Shown: positions 53,867 through 63,019, counted from the first letter of the stretch. The stretch: 64,000 bases of DNA from Burkholderia ubonensis (GCF_902833085.1 NZ_CADFEB010000006.1:372001-436000); one strand, 5' to 3'. Notes: generated by a model not told the origin, from the sequence alone. Program-made: numbers and translations.

Positions 53867-55174
53867 ATGACCCCAGCCTTTGACACCGTCGACACCCCGA
53901 GCACCATCCGGGCGCGCAGCCAGGCCCGCAAGGCCGCACTCGGCAGCTTCGTCGGCGCCGTCGTCGACTGGTACGACTTTCTGCTGTACGGGATCGTCGC
54001 CGCGCTCGTGTTCAATTCCGAGTTCTTCCCGAAGATCAGCCCGACGATGGGCACCCTCGCGGCGTTCGCGACGTTCGGCGTCGGTTTCCTGTTCCGGCCG
54101 CTCGGCGGCGTCGTGTTCGGCCACTACGGCGACCGGCTCGGCCGCAAGCGGATGCTCGTGCTGACGGTGATGATGATGGGCCTGTCGACCGTCGCGATCG
54201 GCCTGCTGCCGACCTTCGCGACGATCGGCTGGTGGGCGCCCGTGCTGCTGGTGCTGATGCGCGCGATCCAGGGCTTCGCGGTCGGCGGCGAATGGGGCGG
54301 CGCGGCGCTGATGGCCGTCGAGAGCGCGCCGCAAAAAAAGAAGGCGTTCTACAGCAGCGGCGTGCAGGTCGGCTACGGCGTCGGCCTCGTGCTGGCGACC
54401 GGCAGCGTGTCGATCCTGAGCCACACGCTCGGCGAGGCGGCGTTCAAGTCGTGGGGCTGGCGCCTGCCGTTCGTGTTCAGCATCGTGCTGGTGCTGATCG
54501 GCCTGTGGGTGCGCAAGAACATGGACGAGTCGCAGGAGTTCGTCGAGAAGGTCGAGCACGCGAACCGCAAGGTCCGCCTGCCGGTGCTCGAAGCGCTGAC
54601 GCGCCATCCGAAGGCGTTCCTGCTGATCGTCGCGCTGCGTCTCGCCGAACTGTTCACGATGTATATCGTCACCGCGTTCGCGCTCAGCTATTCGACGACC
54701 AATCTCGGCATGTCGCGCGACCTGTTCCTGAACATCGGCCTGCTGGTCGGCGCGGTGAGCTGCGTGACGATCCCGTGCTTCGCGTGGCTCGCCGACCGCT
54801 TCGGCCTGCGCCGCATCTACCTGGTCGGCGCGCTGATCGGCCTCGCGTCCGCGGTGCCGTTCTTCGTCGCGCTCGAAGCACGTTCGATCGCGTGGATCGT
54901 GATCTTCTCGATCCTGCTCGCGAACGCCGCGCACGACATGGTCGTGAGCGTCCAGCAACCGCTCTTCACCGAGCTGTTCGGCGCCGAATACCGCTATAGC
55001 GGCGCGGGCGTCGGCTACCAGTTCGCAAGCGTGGTCGGCGGCGGCTTCACGCCGTTCATCGCAGTCGGGCTCGTGAGCCTCGCGGGCGGCTCGTGGCACC
55101 TCGTCGCCGGCTACCTCGCGGCGGGCTGCCTGATCTCGCTGGTCGTCGCCGCGCGGATGCGGGCGGCGGGCTGA
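53867..55174 (+). CDS. MFS transporter, metabolite:H+ symporter (MHS) family
   Basis: A 435-residue MFS permease of the ShiA/KgtP/ProP group: SFVGAVVDWYDFLLYGIVAALVF as helix 1, the loop 2-3 signature GHYGDRLGRKRML, QGFAVGGEWGGAALMAVE in helices 4-5, and WLADRFGLRRIYLVGAL in the second half. Members import organic acids such as shikimate, oxoglutarate or aromatic acids. AGGAGA precedes ATG 53867. Divergent to the HPPD-like dioxygenase gene, it may import the aromatic or 2-oxo acid that the enzyme uses. Confidence 0.92.
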   Translation: MTPAFDTVDTPSTIRARSQARKAALGSFVGAVVDWYDFLLYGIVAALVFNSEFFPKISPTMGTLAAFATFGVGFLFRPLGGVVFGHYGDRLGRKRMLVLTVMMMGLSTVAIGLLPTFATIGWWAPVLLVLMRAIQGFAVGGEWGGAALMAVESAPQKKKAFYSSGVQVGYGVGLVLATGSVSILSHTLGEAAFKSWGWRLPFVFSIVLVLIGLWVRKNMDESQEFVEKVEHANRKVRLPVLEALTRHPKAFLLIVALRLAELFTMYIVTAFALSYSTTNLGMSRDLFLNIGLLVGAVSCVTIPCFAWLADRFGLRRIYLVGALIGLASAVPFFVALEARSIAWIVIFSILLANAAHDMVVSVQQPLFTELFGAEYRYSGAGVGYQFASVVGGGFTPFIAVGLVSLAGGSWHLVAGYLAAGCLISLVVAARMRAAG

Positions 55175-55180
55175 CTGTCC

Positions 55181-55208
55181 GCGGCCGGCCGCTGCGACGG
55201 CCGGCCGC
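55181..55208 (+). terminator. Hairpin after the MHS transporter gene
   Basis: Perfect 11-base stem GCGGCCGGCCG/CGGCCGGCCGC with a 6-base loop, 6 bases after the stop; no T-run. Confidence 0.6.
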
Positions 55209-55324
55209 GTGCAAACGTCGGGCACGGGCGAGCTGCAGCTCACCGCGTCAAACACTGTCAAGCGCTGCCCCGATTTCCCCTTTTCCCGCTGGCACTTTCC
55301 ACCGGCATCCCGAGCGATGGCATC

Positions 55325-55361
55325 ATATGGGGCTACGTCAGTCACCGATCTACCCCCATAT
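55325..55361 (+). promoter_or_regulatory. Hairpin covering the start region of the MurA paralogue gene
   Basis: ATATGGGG (55325-55332) pairs with CCCCATAT (55354-55361), which ends one base before the ATG at 55363. No ribosome site is visible in its usual place, so the stem could hide the start codon and control translation. Confidence 0.4.
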
Positions 55362-55362
55362 C

Positions 55363-56664
55363 ATGTCGAATCTCATCGTTCACGGCGGCACACCGCTGCG
55401 CGGCGACATCCAGCCGTCCGCGAACAAGAACGCCGTCCTGCCGATCCTGTGCGCCACCCTGCTCACCGACCAGCCGCTGCGGCTCGTCGGCGTGCCCGAC
55501 ATCACCGACGTGCGCAAGATCCTCGACATCTTCCGCACGCTCGGCAGCGACGTGTCGATCGATTTCGACACCGGCCTCCTCGAGCTCCATCACCGCAACA
55601 CGACGTTCGATCCGGCCGTCCACCGGCTGCCCGAGGCGATGCGCTCGTCGATCATGCTGATCCCGCCGCTGCTCGCGCGCTTCGGCGTCGCGCGCCTCGA
55701 GAACGACGTGAAGGGCTGCACGCTCGGCGTGCGCGAGATCGATCCGCACGTCGAGGTGTTCGAACGCTTCGGCGCGCAGATCGAACGCACGCCCGACTCG
55801 CTGATCGTGCGCTCGGACGGCCCGCTGAAGGCCAACGACCACTGGCTCGACTACGCGTCGGTGACGACCACCGAGAACTTCGCGCTGTGCGCGACCGCCG
55901 CGGCCGGCACGTCGACGCTGATGAACGCCGCGTCCGAACCGCATGTGCAGGAGTTTTCGCAGTTCCTCGCGATGCTCGGCGTCGGAATCGAAGGCATCGG
56001 CACGTCGCGGCTCTGCGTGACCGGCGGCGCGAAGCTCGGCGGCGGCGAATTCCGCTTCGCCGAGGATTTCCACGAAATCGCGACGTTCCTCGCGCTCGGC
56101 GCGATCACGGGCGGCGACATCGCCGTGCGCAACTCGGTGCCCGAGCATTTCCCGCTGATCGACCGCACGTTCGCGAAGTTCGGCGTGCAGGTCACGCATC
56201 AGGACGGCTGGTCGCGCGCGGAGCGCGACGGCCCGCTGCGCGTGCGCCGGCCGTTCACGCAGAACATCCTGACCAAGATCGAAGCGGCGCCTTGGCCGTA
56301 CCTGCCGGTCGACCTGCTGCCGATCTTCATCGCGCTCGGCGTGCAAGCCGAAGGCAGCGCGATGTTCTGGAACAAGGTCTACGACGGCGCGCTCGGCTGG
56401 TCGGGCGAACTGTCGAAGTTCGGCGCGCACGTGCTGCTGTCCGATCCGCACCGGCTGATCACGTTCGGCGGGCTGAAGCTCACGCCGGCGCGCGTCGAGA
56501 GCCCGTACATCATCCGCGTCGCGATCGCGCTGCTGATGGTCGCCGCGAGCATCGAGGGCCGTTCGGAAATCATGAACGCGCTACCGATCCGCCGCGCGCA
56601 TCCGCATTTCGTCGAGAACCTGCGTTCGGTCGGCGCGAACGTCGAGTGGACGAGCGGCGAATGA
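55363..56664 (+). CDS. MurA/EPSP-synthase-family enolpyruvyl transferase (MurA paralogue)
   Basis: A 433-residue enolpyruvyl transferase of the UDP-N-acetylglucosamine 1-carboxyvinyltransferase group. It keeps the Lys-Asn pair in QPSANKNAVLPIL, the PEP-attacking Cys119 in KGCTLGVREIDPHVEVFE (MurA reads GCxIGARPVDLH), and late motifs EDFHEIATFLALGAITGGDIAVRN. The ARPVDLH segment differs (VREIDPH), and overall it departs from housekeeping MurA, so it is a paralogue, perhaps fosfomycin-tolerant or with another acceptor. It sits between the MHS transporter and an IclR gene in one direction. Confidence 0.85.
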   Translation: MSNLIVHGGTPLRGDIQPSANKNAVLPILCATLLTDQPLRLVGVPDITDVRKILDIFRTLGSDVSIDFDTGLLELHHRNTTFDPAVHRLPEAMRSSIMLIPPLLARFGVARLENDVKGCTLGVREIDPHVEVFERFGAQIERTPDSLIVRSDGPLKANDHWLDYASVTTTENFALCATAAAGTSTLMNAASEPHVQEFSQFLAMLGVGIEGIGTSRLCVTGGAKLGGGEFRFAEDFHEIATFLALGAITGGDIAVRNSVPEHFPLIDRTFAKFGVQVTHQDGWSRAERDGPLRVRRPFTQNILTKIEAAPWPYLPVDLLPIFIALGVQAEGSAMFWNKVYDGALGWSGELSKFGAHVLLSDPHRLITFGGLKLTPARVESPYIIRVAIALLMVAASIEGRSEIMNALPIRRAHPHFVENLRSVGANVEWTSGE

Positions 56665-56689
56665 TGCGAGCCGTGCGGCGCCGCGCGAA

Positions 56690-57460
56690 ATGAAAAAGGC
56701 CGAACTCGACAAGCGCGACTGGATCGCCGGCCTGGAGAAGGGCCTGATGATCCTCGAAGCGTTCGACAGCCAGCATGCGCGCATGACGCCGACCCAGGCC
56801 GCCGCCCGCACCGGTCTCACGCGCACCGCCGCGCGGCGTTACCTGCTGACGCTCGAATCGCTCGGCTACGTCTATACCGACGGCAAGCTGTACGGCCTGA
56901 CGCCCCGCGTGCTGCGGGTCGGCTGGTCGTACTTCGATTCCGCGCGGCTGCCGCGCACCGTCCAGCCGTATCTGCAGCAACTGAGCGCGACGCTGAACGA
57001 ATCCGCATACGTGAGCGTGCTCGACGGGTGGGAGCTGATATTCATCGCGCGCAACGGCGTGTCGCGCGTGATGACGACCGGCTTCGTGCTCGGCGCGCGC
57101 GTGCCGGCGCCGCTGACGTCGCCGGGCGTCGTGCTGCTCGCGCATCATCCCGATCGCGACGCGGTCCGCGCGTGGCTCGACGGCGCCGAGCTGCCGCCGT
57201 TCACGCCGCATACGATCACCAACAACGCGCGCCTGCTCGAACAGATCGACCGGGCGCGCGACGACGGGTTTGCGGTGATCGAGCAGCAGTTGCAGGTCGG
57301 CGTGCGCGGGATCGCGGTGCCGCTGAAGAACCGTCACGGCGAAGTCGTCGCCGCGCTGAGCACCAACATGCCGATCGGCACCGAGACGACCGAAGCGGCC
57401 GTGCGGCGCGTGCTGCCGCAGTTGCAGGAAACCGCGCTCGCGATGCTCAACGTGCTGTGA
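56690..57460 (+). CDS. IclR-family transcriptional regulator (PcaU/PobR type)
   Basis: A 256-residue IclR regulator: an N-terminal winged helix (GLEKGLMILEAFDSQHARMTPTQAAARTGLTRTAARRYLLTL) and a C-terminal effector domain with YVSVLDGWELIFIARN, TSPGVVLLAHHP and GVRGIAVPLKN. The sequence fits the subgroup that senses aromatic acids. It starts 25 bases after the MurA-paralogue gene and may regulate that gene and the dioxygenase/transporter pair 3 kb upstream. Confidence 0.93.
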   Translation: MKKAELDKRDWIAGLEKGLMILEAFDSQHARMTPTQAAARTGLTRTAARRYLLTLESLGYVYTDGKLYGLTPRVLRVGWSYFDSARLPRTVQPYLQQLSATLNESAYVSVLDGWELIFIARNGVSRVMTTGFVLGARVPAPLTSPGVVLLAHHPDRDAVRAWLDGAELPPFTPHTITNNARLLEQIDRARDDGFAVIEQQLQVGVRGIAVPLKNRHGEVVAALSTNMPIGTETTEAAVRRVLPQLQETALAMLNVL

Positions 57461-57478
57461 GCCGTCTCCCGCGCATGC

Positions 57479-59779
57479 TCAACCGATCCGCCACCAGCGC
57501 GGCAGCAGGTCCCGCACCTCGCGCCGCCGATAGCGGTCGTCGATCAGGTGTACGACACCCTCGTCCTGCTCGGTGCGGATCACCCGCCCGGCCGCCTGCA
57601 CGACCTTCTGCAGCCCCGGATACAGATAGATGTAGTCGTAGCCGTTGCCGAAGCGCGCGTCCATCGCGCGGCGCATCTGCTCGTTGACGTCGTTGACCTG
57701 CGGCAGGCCGAGCGTCGCGATGAACGCGCCGATCAGCCGTTCGCCGGCCAGATCCACCCCTTCCGAGAACGCCCCGCCCAGCACCGCGAAGCCGACCCCG
57801 CGCCCGCTCGCGTCGAAACGCGCGAGGAACGCATCGCGTTCGGCTTCGGCCATGCCGGGCGCCTGCGCCCAGACGGGCACGTCCGGATGACGCTCCTGCA
57901 TCAGCGCGACGACGCGCTGCAGGTAATCGAAGCTGCTCAGGAAGCTCAGGTAGTTGCCGGGGCGCGCCGCGTACTGCGTGGCGATCAGGTCGGCGATCGG
58001 CACGAGCGACCGGTCGCGGTCGCGCCAGCGCGTCGACACGTGGCTCGCGACGCGCACGGTCAGCTGCTCGGCGCGGAACGGCCCGTCGACGTCGAGCCAG
58101 CCGGTGTCGGCGGGCAGCCCGAGCGTGTCGCGATAAAAGTGGAACGGGCGCAGCGTCCCGGAAAACAGCACGGTTGCGCGAGCGGCCGAGAAGCGCGGCG
58201 CGAGGAAGCCGGCCGGGATCACGTTGCGCACGCACAGCGTCGATTGCGCACGGCGCCGCCGGCCCGCCGGCGCCACGCCGTCGAGCCCCGGCTGCCGCGG
58301 CGTCGGCTCGCCGTGCAGCGTGACATCGAAGATCGACGCGTCGTCGAACGCGTCCGCCAGCGCGCCGAACTGGATCGCGTCGAAATGAAACCGCAGCAAC
58401 GCGTCGTCGTTCGCGCGCGGCGCGTCGGCCAGGTGCTCGCCGATCGCCGCGACGAGGTTCTGCACGGCCGACACGAGCGAACCGGGGATGTCGGGATACG
58501 CCGCGTAGCGCGTCTGCTGCGCGCGATTCAGCGCGCCCCAGGCGCGGCCGAGCCGCTCGAACGCCTTGCGCAGCGCGGCCGGCGCCGCGTCGCGCGCGGC
58601 CGCGAACGCGAACGGGTCGAGCGATCCGCTGTACATCTTGCGCGCGCGGTCGAGCAGGTTGTGCGCTTCGTCGACGAGCACGCCGATCCGCCACTGGTTC
58701 TGCTGCGCAAGCACGTGCAGCATCGCGCTGCCGTCGTAGTAGTAGTTGTAGTCGCCGACCACCATGTCCGACCAGCGCGCCAGTTCCTGCGCGAGGTAGT
58801 ACGGGCAGACGTCGTGCGCGAGCGCGGCCGCGCGCACCGTTTCGCGGTCGAGCAGCCCGTTGCCGATCGCCGCGTCGCGCGCGGCGGCAAGCCGGTCGTA
58901 GAAGCCGCGCGCGAGCGGGCACGATTCGCCGTGGCACGCGTTGTCCGGGTGCTCGCACGCCTTGTCGCGCGCGACGAGCTCCAGCACGCGCAACGGCAGC
59001 GCCGGCGTGCCGGCGCCGAGCGTCTTGGCCGCGTCGAGCGCGAGCGCGCGGCCCGGCGTCTTCGCGGTCAGGAAGAACACGCGGTCGAGCTGATCCTCGC
59101 CGCACGCCTTCAGCAGAGGAAACACCGTGCCGAGCGTCTTGCCGATGCCGGTCGGCGCCTGCGCGATCAGGCAGCGTTCGTCGCGCGCCGCGCGATAGAC
59201 GGCGACTGCCAGCTCGCGCTGCCCGCTGCGGAACTGCCCGTGCGGAAACTGCAGCGCGCGCAGCGCCGCGTCGCGCGCGGCGCGGTGCGCGGTTTCGCGT
59301 TCGGCCCAGCCGACGAAGCACGCGCACTGCTCGGCGAAGAACGCCGCGAGCGCGTCGGCCGCCAGCGTCTCGCTCAGCACGGTCTCGCGCTCGGACACGA
59401 TGTCGAAATACACGAGCGCGACCGTGATCTCCGGCAATTCGCGCGCGTCGCACAGCAGGTGCGCATACACCTTCGCCTGCGCCCAGTGCAGCGCGCGATG
59501 ATTGGCGGGCATCGCGTCGAGGTTGCCGCGGTAAGTCTTGATTTCCTCGAGGCGGTTCGCCGCCGGATCGTAGCCGTCCGCGCGGCCGCGCACGGTCAGC
59601 GTCCCCCACGTGCCCGTCAGCGCAATCTCGGTCTCGTAGCGGGCGCCGCGGCGCGACGTCACCGCGCCGTGCCCCGCGATGCCTTCGAGCGCGGTCGGCG
59701 CGGGCGTGAAGCGCAGATCGAGATCGCCGCGCCGCGCGGTGAACTCGCACATCGCCCGCACCGCGACGACGTAGGTCAT
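57479..59779 (-). CDS. DinG/XPD-like superfamily 2 DNA helicase with Fe-S cluster
   Basis: A 766-residue Rad3/XPD-type helicase. Residues 1-150 are a PD-(D/E)XK-like domain (GRADGYDPAANRLEEIKTYRGNL). The helicase has Walker A AQAPTGIGKTLGTVFP, the Fe-S cluster cysteines in RDKACEHPDNACHGESC and later DVCPYYL, the DEAH box VLVDEAHNL, and motif VI QAAGRVIRTEQDEG. It unwinds DNA with 5'-3' polarity in the family. Its ATG overlaps the stop of the upstream nuclease gene (ATGA). The frame runs open another 1.4 kb over that gene, but that part is a shadow. A LexA box heads the operon. Confidence 0.92.
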   Translation of the reverse strand: MTYVVAVRAMCEFTARRGDLDLRFTPAPTALEGIAGHGAVTSRRGARYETEIALTGTWGTLTVRGRADGYDPAANRLEEIKTYRGNLDAMPANHRALHWAQAKVYAHLLCDARELPEITVALVYFDIVSERETVLSETLAADALAAFFAEQCACFVGWAERETAHRAARDAALRALQFPHGQFRSGQRELAVAVYRAARDERCLIAQAPTGIGKTLGTVFPLLKACGEDQLDRVFFLTAKTPGRALALDAAKTLGAGTPALPLRVLELVARDKACEHPDNACHGESCPLARGFYDRLAAARDAAIGNGLLDRETVRAAALAHDVCPYYLAQELARWSDMVVGDYNYYYDGSAMLHVLAQQNQWRIGVLVDEAHNLLDRARKMYSGSLDPFAFAAARDAAPAALRKAFERLGRAWGALNRAQQTRYAAYPDIPGSLVSAVQNLVAAIGEHLADAPRANDDALLRFHFDAIQFGALADAFDDASIFDVTLHGEPTPRQPGLDGVAPAGRRRRAQSTLCVRNVIPAGFLAPRFSAARATVLFSGTLRPFHFYRDTLGLPADTGWLDVDGPFRAEQLTVRVASHVSTRWRDRDRSLVPIADLIATQYAARPGNYLSFLSSFDYLQRVVALMQERHPDVPVWAQAPGMAEAERDAFLARFDASGRGVGFAVLGGAFSEGVDLAGERLIGAFIATLGLPQVNDVNEQMRRAMDARFGNGYDYIYLYPGLQKVVQAAGRVIRTEQDEGVVHLIDDRYRRREVRDLLPRWWRIG

Positions 59780-61515
59780 GCGCAGTGCCCCGCGGCGGCG
59801 GCGGGCACGACGACGTCGCCCGCCCATTCGACGTCGACGACGCGCACCGGCATCCCGTGGCCGATGCAGTAGCCGAGCCAGCGCGTCTGGTTGTCCTGCA
59901 GGCGGTCGCCGGGCCCCTTTACCTCGATCAGCTCGTAGCGCCGCTCGGCGGGCCAGAAACGGACGAGATCGGGCAGCCCCGAGCGGTTGCTGCGGATGTC
60001 GGCGAGCAGGCGCGCGAACCAGAGCCGCAGATGCGCGGGGGGCAGGCACGCGAGCGCCTCGTCGAGCAATTCCGGGCTCAGCACGCCCCAGAACACGAAC
60101 GGCGACTGCAGGCCCAGCTTCGTCGCGTAATGGCGGCGGATCGTTTCCCGGTACGCGCCGGAATCGAGCTGCGCGAAGCACGCGGCGAACGCGCCCGCGC
60201 GGCGCGCGGCGAAATCGGGTGCATGCAGGTCGGCCGGCCCGCGCTGGAACGGGTGGAAGAACGCGCCCGGCACGGCGGCGAACACGGGCTCCCAGCACAG
60301 CAGGCCGAACAGCGAGTTGATCAGCGTGTTCTCGACGTAATGGACCGGTGCGCCGGGTTGCGCGAGATGGTCGCGCACTGCGTATTCGACGCTGACGAGC
60401 GCGTCGGGGCGCGCCAGCACCAGCGTGTCGCGCGGCACGTCCGGCGCGGCGGGCGCGCGCTCGACCGCTCGGCCGGCACGGCGCTGCAGGCGCGGCAGCA
60501 TTCGTTCGACGCGCTGGCGTTCCTCGTCGCTCTCGAATGCGGCCCGCGCGTCGAGGGCCAGCGCGAGCGCGTCGTCGTCGCATCCGCTGCGCTCCAGCAC
60601 GCGGATTCGCCGGTGGCGGCTGCCGGGCCACGCGCTGCGCGTGTACGCGTCGAGCGCGAGCGGCCATGCGCCGCGGCGTTCGCCGGCCTGGCCTACCGCG
60701 AACAGCAGCTTCGCGCGGCGCGTCTCGAGCCACGGCTGCCCGCAGGCGACCATGCCGATTGCGTCGACGAGCGCTTCGAGCGGCGCGTCGTCGGGCCACG
60801 CGTCGAGCGCATCGCGGCACGCGTGCAGCGCGAGATACGCGTCGACGTCGCCGCGCCGCTGGAACGCGCGCGAGGACGGTGCGAACGGCACGCTTTCGTA
60901 CTGGAACACGCCGAGATCGGCGAGCACGAATTCGCTCCAGTCCTGATGGAGATTGCCGAAGAACATCAGCCGCAGCCGGTCGCACAGCGCGCCGACGGTC
61001 ACGCGCAGCACGTGGTCGTCGCGCGGCGATTGGCCGGACCCCGGTTGGCCGGCCCCCGGTTGGCCGGCCCCAGAAAACCACACGTCGAACGGCTGGGCCA
61101 AGTCGTGCGCGAGCCGCAGCCGGTCGAGCCATTCGCTCTTGCGCTCGCCCGCATGGGCGCCGAGCGATGGAAACATCCGCAGCAGTTCCGCCTTGGTGCA
61201 CAACGCAAAGATTTCATCGAGCGTCAGCGCCGGGGCCGGATCGACCCAGCCCGCCGCGACGAGCGGCGCGGCCGCCGCGAGCGGACAGCCGATCTCGTCG
61301 TAGGCGAGCTTGCTCGCGCGGAAATCCGGGCCGTTGCGCATCAGCATCCGCACGAGCAGCGCGCGCGACGCCTGCGGCAGCAACGGGAAGGCCTGCAGGA
61401 ATGCCCGCTCACTGTCGTCGAGCACGTCGTCGTAGCGCTCGCCGAGCCAGGTCAGCGCACGTTCGAAATTGGTCAGGTAGTAAAACGCCGGCGGAGGCGG
61501 CGAAGATGGCGTCAC
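59776..61515 (-). CDS. FAN1-like structure-specific nuclease (VRR-NUC domain)
   Basis: A 579-residue protein with the plan of bacterial FAN1: an N-terminal SAP-like/DNA-binding part (TKAELLRMFPSLGAHAGERKSEWLDRL), a central TPR-like helical region, and a C-terminal VRR-NUC domain with GLPDLVRFWPAERRYELIEVKGPGDRLQDNQTRWL, the PD-(D/E)xK catalytic core. FAN1 enzymes cut flap and cross-linked DNA and resolve interstrand cross-links. Start is GTG at 61515. A 15-base triplicated repeat codes for a Gly-Gln-Pro linker (GAGQPGAGQPGSGQ). It is coupled to the DinG-like helicase and preceded by a LexA box. Confidence 0.92.
   Translation of the reverse strand: MTPSSPPPPAFYYLTNFERALTWLGERYDDVLDDSERAFLQAFPLLPQASRALLVRMLMRNGPDFRASKLAYDEIGCPLAAAAPLVAAGWVDPAPALTLDEIFALCTKAELLRMFPSLGAHAGERKSEWLDRLRLAHDLAQPFDVWFSGAGQPGAGQPGSGQSPRDDHVLRVTVGALCDRLRLMFFGNLHQDWSEFVLADLGVFQYESVPFAPSSRAFQRRGDVDAYLALHACRDALDAWPDDAPLEALVDAIGMVACGQPWLETRRAKLLFAVGQAGERRGAWPLALDAYTRSAWPGSRHRRIRVLERSGCDDDALALALDARAAFESDEERQRVERMLPRLQRRAGRAVERAPAAPDVPRDTLVLARPDALVSVEYAVRDHLAQPGAPVHYVENTLINSLFGLLCWEPVFAAVPGAFFHPFQRGPADLHAPDFAARRAGAFAACFAQLDSGAYRETIRRHYATKLGLQSPFVFWGVLSPELLDEALACLPPAHLRLWFARLLADIRSNRSGLPDLVRFWPAERRYELIEVKGPGDRLQDNQTRWLGYCIGHGMPVRVVDVEWAGDVVVPAAAAGHCA
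61030..61071 (-). repeat. Three 15-base tandem repeats inside the FAN1-like gene
   Basis: The unit TTGGCCGGCCCCCGG occurs at 61030-61044 (one mismatch), 61045-61059 and, cut at twelve bases, 61060-61071. It keeps the frame and encodes the linker GAGQPGAGQPGSGQ between the N-terminal and middle domains. Copy number may vary between strains. Confidence 0.8.
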
Positions 61516-61527
61516 GGAGATCGGTCA

Positions 61528-61543
61528 CTGTACGTTTGTACAG
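61528..61543. promoter_or_regulatory. LexA (SOS) box of the FAN1-helicase operon
   Basis: CTGTACGTTTGTACAG fits the CTGT-N8-ACAG SOS consensus and is a perfect 6-base-arm palindrome. It is 12 bases before the GTG start on the minus strand; a TATGAT -10 box on that strand lies at 61550-61555, so the box covers the probable transcription start. LexA bound here should repress the operon until DNA damage. Confidence 0.8.
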
Positions 61544-61723
61544 GTCGGAATCATAGCAAATGTGAAACCGGCGGCGGGTGCAGCGCGGTTGCCTCGTCCG
61601 CTCGCACGCGCGCACAATCGAAAGCGTCACACGGCGCCACGGCCCACGTGCTTCGGCCGGTGCCCCCGAGAAGCACGCGGATCGTCCGGCGCACATCGGC
61701 GCGTCGCGCCGAAGGAGTTCGCG

Positions 61724-62086
61724 ATGACTACCCGCCGTCCGCCTGTCAGTTCCCGTGAAGACGGCCGTTCCGCGACACGGCGCCCTGCCCGCGACACTAC
61801 CGCGCCGTCGGCCGCGCAGCGCTGGTCGCAACGCGTGACCGAGCACAGCGACGCGCTCGATCTCGAACCGGGCACGTTCTCGCACGACGATCCCGAGGAC
61901 ATCGCGCAGGCGCTGAAACGCGCGGCGGAGCGCAGCACGCGCCGCAAGGGCACGCCGTATCAGTCCGCGATGTCGATGCTCAACTTCTACATCAACCGGG
62001 CAGGCGCGCATCTGCCGCAAGATCGTCGCGACACGCTCGAACGCGCGAAGCAGAAGCTGCGCGAAGCGTTCGGCCGCGGGTCGTGA
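61724..62086 (+). CDS. DUF3175-family small basic protein
   Basis: A 120-residue protein with a disordered Arg/Ser/Thr-rich N-terminus and a helical C-terminal domain: RWSQRVTEHSDALDLEPGTFSHDDPEDIAQALKRAAERS then AMSMLNFYINRAGAHLPQDRRDTLERAKQKLREAFG, which is the DUF3175 pattern. Function unknown. GAAGGAG before ATG 61724 marks the start within a longer frame. Confidence 0.85.
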   Translation: MTTRRPPVSSREDGRSATRRPARDTTAPSAAQRWSQRVTEHSDALDLEPGTFSHDDPEDIAQALKRAAERSTRRKGTPYQSAMSMLNFYINRAGAHLPQDRRDTLERAKQKLREAFGRGS

Positions 62087-62140
62087 CGCGCGTCCAGCGC
62101 TTGTGTAAAGCACCGATCGCCTTCCCGCCGCCTTCACAGT

Positions 62141-63019
62141 TCAGAACTGGTAATTGACCGACAGATCGAGCACGCCGTTGGTCGTCTGCTGCGTGACCGG
62201 GCTGCGCGCCGCGCGCCCGACGAGCTGCTCGAGCGCGCCGTCCATCGTCAGGAACCAGTGCTTGTTCACGAACCAGACCATCGTCACGCCCGCGCCGACC
62301 GACCGGATTCCCGCCCCCGACGAATAGCGCGGCAGCCCGGAACGCGCCGCGGCCGCATCGCTGACGCCGAACCAGCTGTTCATGTAGCGCGCGTCGGCAA
62401 ACGAGACGGTCGGCCCCGCGAACCAGAAGAAGTGCTCGTTGCTGCCGGGCATCGGCATGTACGCGGACAGGTCGCCGACCCAGCCGTTCGAGCCGCCGAC
62501 GCTGCGCCGCACGTCCGCGCGCAGCACGAGCGGAAAGTCCTTCGAGATCACGTAATCGGCCGACAGCTTGAGCACCGGCGCCGGATTGATGTTGTCGAAG
62601 CCGCTCAGGTGGTCGAGGTCGTCCGCGCTGCGGCGCCCGAGGTCGTAGCCCACCGACAGGCTGACGCGCCAGTTGGGGCCGCGCAGCACGTTCGCGCCGA
62701 TGCCCTCGCCGGTCGACAGGAAGAACAGGTCGCGATAGCGCACGTCGACGTTCGGCCCGCCGAGCACGTGATAGCGATCGGCGCCCGCGTAGCGCGGCTC
62801 CAGCGTCATCCCGGCGCCGACACTGACTTCCCAGTCCGGCGGGTTCGGCTCGAACAGCTTCATCAGCGGCACGCCGGCCGAGAACTGCCACTCGCCGAGC
62901 GGCGACGGCGTCTGCGCGCGTGCGGCTTGCGGGCCGGCCGCCATGAGCGCCGCGACCGTCGACACACCGGAAAGGAACCGGCATGCGCCGGGCGACAGCA
63001 ACTGGCGAGCGATGACCAT
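62141..63019 (-). CDS. MipA/OmpV-family outer-membrane protein
   Basis: A 292-residue outer-membrane beta-barrel with a signal peptide (about 35 residues, ending AARA). Family marks are the start of the barrel EVSVGAGMTLEPRYAGADRYHVLGGPNVDVRYRD and the Phe C-terminus (DLSVNYQF). MipA is a scaffold for murein synthesis in E. coli, while many OmpV-like members are porins or sensors of unknown role. The ATG at 63019 is chosen since the earlier one at 63100 puts a polar stretch before the signal peptide. Confidence 0.88.
   Translation of the reverse strand: MVIARQLLSPGACRFLSGVSTVAALMAAGPQAARAQTPSPLGEWQFSAGVPLMKLFEPNPPDWEVSVGAGMTLEPRYAGADRYHVLGGPNVDVRYRDLFFLSTGEGIGANVLRGPNWRVSLSVGYDLGRRSADDLDHLSGFDNINPAPVLKLSADYVISKDFPLVLRADVRRSVGGSNGWVGDLSAYMPMPGSNEHFFWFAGPTVSFADARYMNSWFGVSDAAAARSGLPRYSSGAGIRSVGAGVTMVWFVNKHWFLTMDGALEQLVGRAARSPVTQQTTNGVLDLSVNYQF

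Noticed and set aside
57479..61201. A single 1240-residue minus-strand reading frame
   Set aside because: Only the part after 59779 is helicase. The upstream part overlaps the FAN1-like gene in another frame, has Arg/Ala-rich shadow composition, and the real helicase ATG overlaps the nuclease stop.
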